Assembly: GCA_007116635.1 (NCBI GenBank)
Contig: SKIB01000129.1
Coordinates: forward strand, 1-36,033
DNA length: 36,033 nt
Source: Saccharospirillaceae bacterium
GTDB taxonomy: Bacteria; Pseudomonadota; Gammaproteobacteria; Pseudomonadales; Natronospirillaceae
Direction of reading: 5' to 3'
The position numbers were made by a program, and so were the translations under genes. The number at the start of each line of letters is the position of its first letter. Positions within the stretch are counted from its first letter, which is position 1. Positions 35,082 to 36,033 of the stretch are shown in pieces. Below the pieces are notes generated by a model that ran no database searches, had not been told where the DNA came from, and saw only the letters and a program-made list of their open reading frames with translations.

Positions 35082-35939
35082 TCAAGGACGATAGGCCTGC
35101 TGGCCAATGATTTTGCTGCGGATTTTTTTCGACATGAAGTCAATGATGGCCACCATCACCAGAATCATGCAGATGATAAAGGCGGCGTTGTCCCAATTGT
35201 TGCCACGCATGGCTTCCGACAATTGCAAGCCAATACCACCGGCACCCACCATGCCCAAAATGGCCGCCGAGCGGGTGTTGGATTCAAAGAAATACAGCAC
35301 ATGGCTAAGCATAATAGGCAACACCTGAGGCAGGATGCCAAAGCGCATGCGCATCAGATGGCCAGCGCCGGACGATTTAACACCCTCAACAGGCTTGTTG
35401 TCGGCGTTCTCGATGGCCTCGCTGAACAGCTTCATGAACATGCCGAGGTCACCAATGATGATGGCCAGAATGCCAGCGAACGGGCCCATGCCTACCGCAG
35501 CAACAAAAATCAGGGCAAAAATCAGGGTATCGATGCCGCGCACACTGTCGGAGAAGCGGCGGCACAGAAAGCGCACCAGCCAGTTGGGCATGGCATTTTT
35601 AGCGGCCATGAAGCCCAAGGGCAAGGCAAACAGCGCGGCAAAGAGGGTGCCCAAGAAGGCCATGGCCAGGGTTTCAGCCAAGGCGTAGAGGTATTCCGGC
35701 AACTCGCCGCCCGGACTTGGTGGGATCATCAGCCGGACCAAGAAACCAAGCTTGTCTAAGCCATTCCAAATGCGAACAGGGCTTGCGTCTACCCGCCACA
35801 GGGCAAACAGCACCAGAGCAAAGAACAGCAACCATGCACCGTACACCAGAGTGCGATAGCGCAAGCCAGAAGAAAAGAGTTGCGGATGCTGCTGTCGCCA
35901 TTGAGCGATTTCAGCAGGGGTCATAGCAGAAGCAGACAT
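35082..35939 (-). CDS. phnE: Phosphonate ABC transporter permease PhnE
   Basis: 285 residues. The inner-membrane channel of a phosphonate/phosphate-ester importer, with about six helices; the ABC-permease loop (here EAIENADNKPVEGVKSSGAG, typical of PhnE) contacts the ATPase PhnC. AAGGAG lies eight bases before the ATG, and the stop of the preceding permease overlaps the spacer by one base, so they form one operon. Confidence 0.93.
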   Translation of the reverse strand: MSASAMTPAEIAQWRQQHPQLFSSGLRYRTLVYGAWLLFFALVLFALWRVDASPVRIWNGLDKLGFLVRLMIPPSPGGELPEYLYALAETLAMAFLGTLFAALFALPLGFMAAKNAMPNWLVRFLCRRFSDSVRGIDTLIFALIFVAAVGMGPFAGILAIIIGDLGMFMKLFSEAIENADNKPVEGVKSSGAGHLMRMRFGILPQVLPIMLSHVLYFFESNTRSAAILGMVGAGGIGLQLSEAMRGNNWDNAAFIICMILVMVAIIDFMSKKIRSKIIGQQAYRP

Positions 35940-35940
35940 G

Positions 35941-36033
35941 TTAGAGACTCCTTAGCTTTTCTTGGCCAATCAGCGAAAAACGAATCTTCTCGCAGATGAA
36001 ATCAATCAGAGTGACCATCAAGATGATCAGCAA
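35941..36033 (-). CDS. Partial second PhnE-like permease (C-terminal end)
   Basis: The last 30 residues of a gene running off the right edge. LIDFICEKIRFSLIG mirrors the C-terminal end of PhnE next to it (IIDFMSKKIRSKIIG), so this is probably the first of two tandem phnE genes, as in many phnCDE1E2 operons. Its stop TAA (35943-35941) is two bases from the next ATG. Confidence 0.82.
   Translation of the reverse strand: MLIILMVTLIDFICEKIRFSLIGQEKLRSL

Noticed and set aside
34974-35759. 261-codon plus-strand frame opposite phnE
   Set aside because: Composition is His/Gln/Asn-rich, typical of a reverse-strand shadow of a membrane protein, and phnE on the other strand is clear.

Overview
The window looks like a chromosomal segment of a motile, Gram-negative gammaproteobacterium, probably aquatic or marine and possibly Oceanospirillales-like. 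The reasons are the xseB-ispA-dxs operon, a PomA/PomB-type (sodium-type) stator pair, cydABX, SpeA, ArgC of the short type, RlmE and an NADP-type GdhA, at a GC content that looks like the mid-50s. The genus cannot be fixed from the sequence alone. No rRNA, tRNA, CRISPR array, insertion sequence or prophage gene was seen. The gene content is mostly core, with a large accessory signalling block.

Layout. 1-310 is non-coding: a 17-bp triplicate repeat and a MerR-family promoter with a 19-bp spacer that drives copA (311-2752). copA and nadE (2915-4534, minus) converge on a palindromic element whose 69-bp core recurs exactly at 19242-19310, again between two convergent genes. 4703-13542 is the signalling block. 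It holds two tandem histidine kinases, then an opposing four-gene set (REC/HD-GYP-like regulator, GGDEF/EAL protein, SpoIIE-type phosphatase, STAS protein), and a divergent pair (membrane protein with a probable relic GGDEF domain, small membrane protein). The stator genes pomB and pomA follow, read from a sigma-28 promoter at 15355-15381.

15502-18474 is xseB-ispA-dxs (isoprenoid precursors), followed by a YugP-type membrane metallopeptidase, convergent speA, ridA, and a diguanylate cyclase pseudogene that has lost its catalytic core. gdhA (23070-24419) has a 320-bp upstream region with a perfect FNR/Anr box, a nested RNA-like fold and three 22-bp tandem repeats. Next come a DUF2237 gene, a periplasmic binding protein, a divergent PAS-GGDEF-EAL protein, cydABX with its own FNR/Anr-like box and terminator, cheX, argC (minus), an aspartate/tyrosine-type aminotransferase, rlmE, and the tail of a phosphonate uptake operon (phnE-like, phnE, hexapeptide transferase) running in from the right edge.

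How the genes fit together. Three themes recur: cyclic-di-GMP turnover (two GGDEF/EAL proteins, one dead cyclase, one probable relic cyclase, one HD-GYP-like regulator), motility (pomAB, cheX), and low-oxygen control (the box upstream of gdhA and the box upstream of cydABX). The most interesting candidate system is the operon at 7155-12078. In it a membrane SpoIIE phosphatase and a membrane GGDEF/EAL protein share a recognisably homologous N-terminal multi-helix domain, overlap by 11 bp, and are co-transcribed with a STAS switch protein. No cognate serine kinase is visible in the window.
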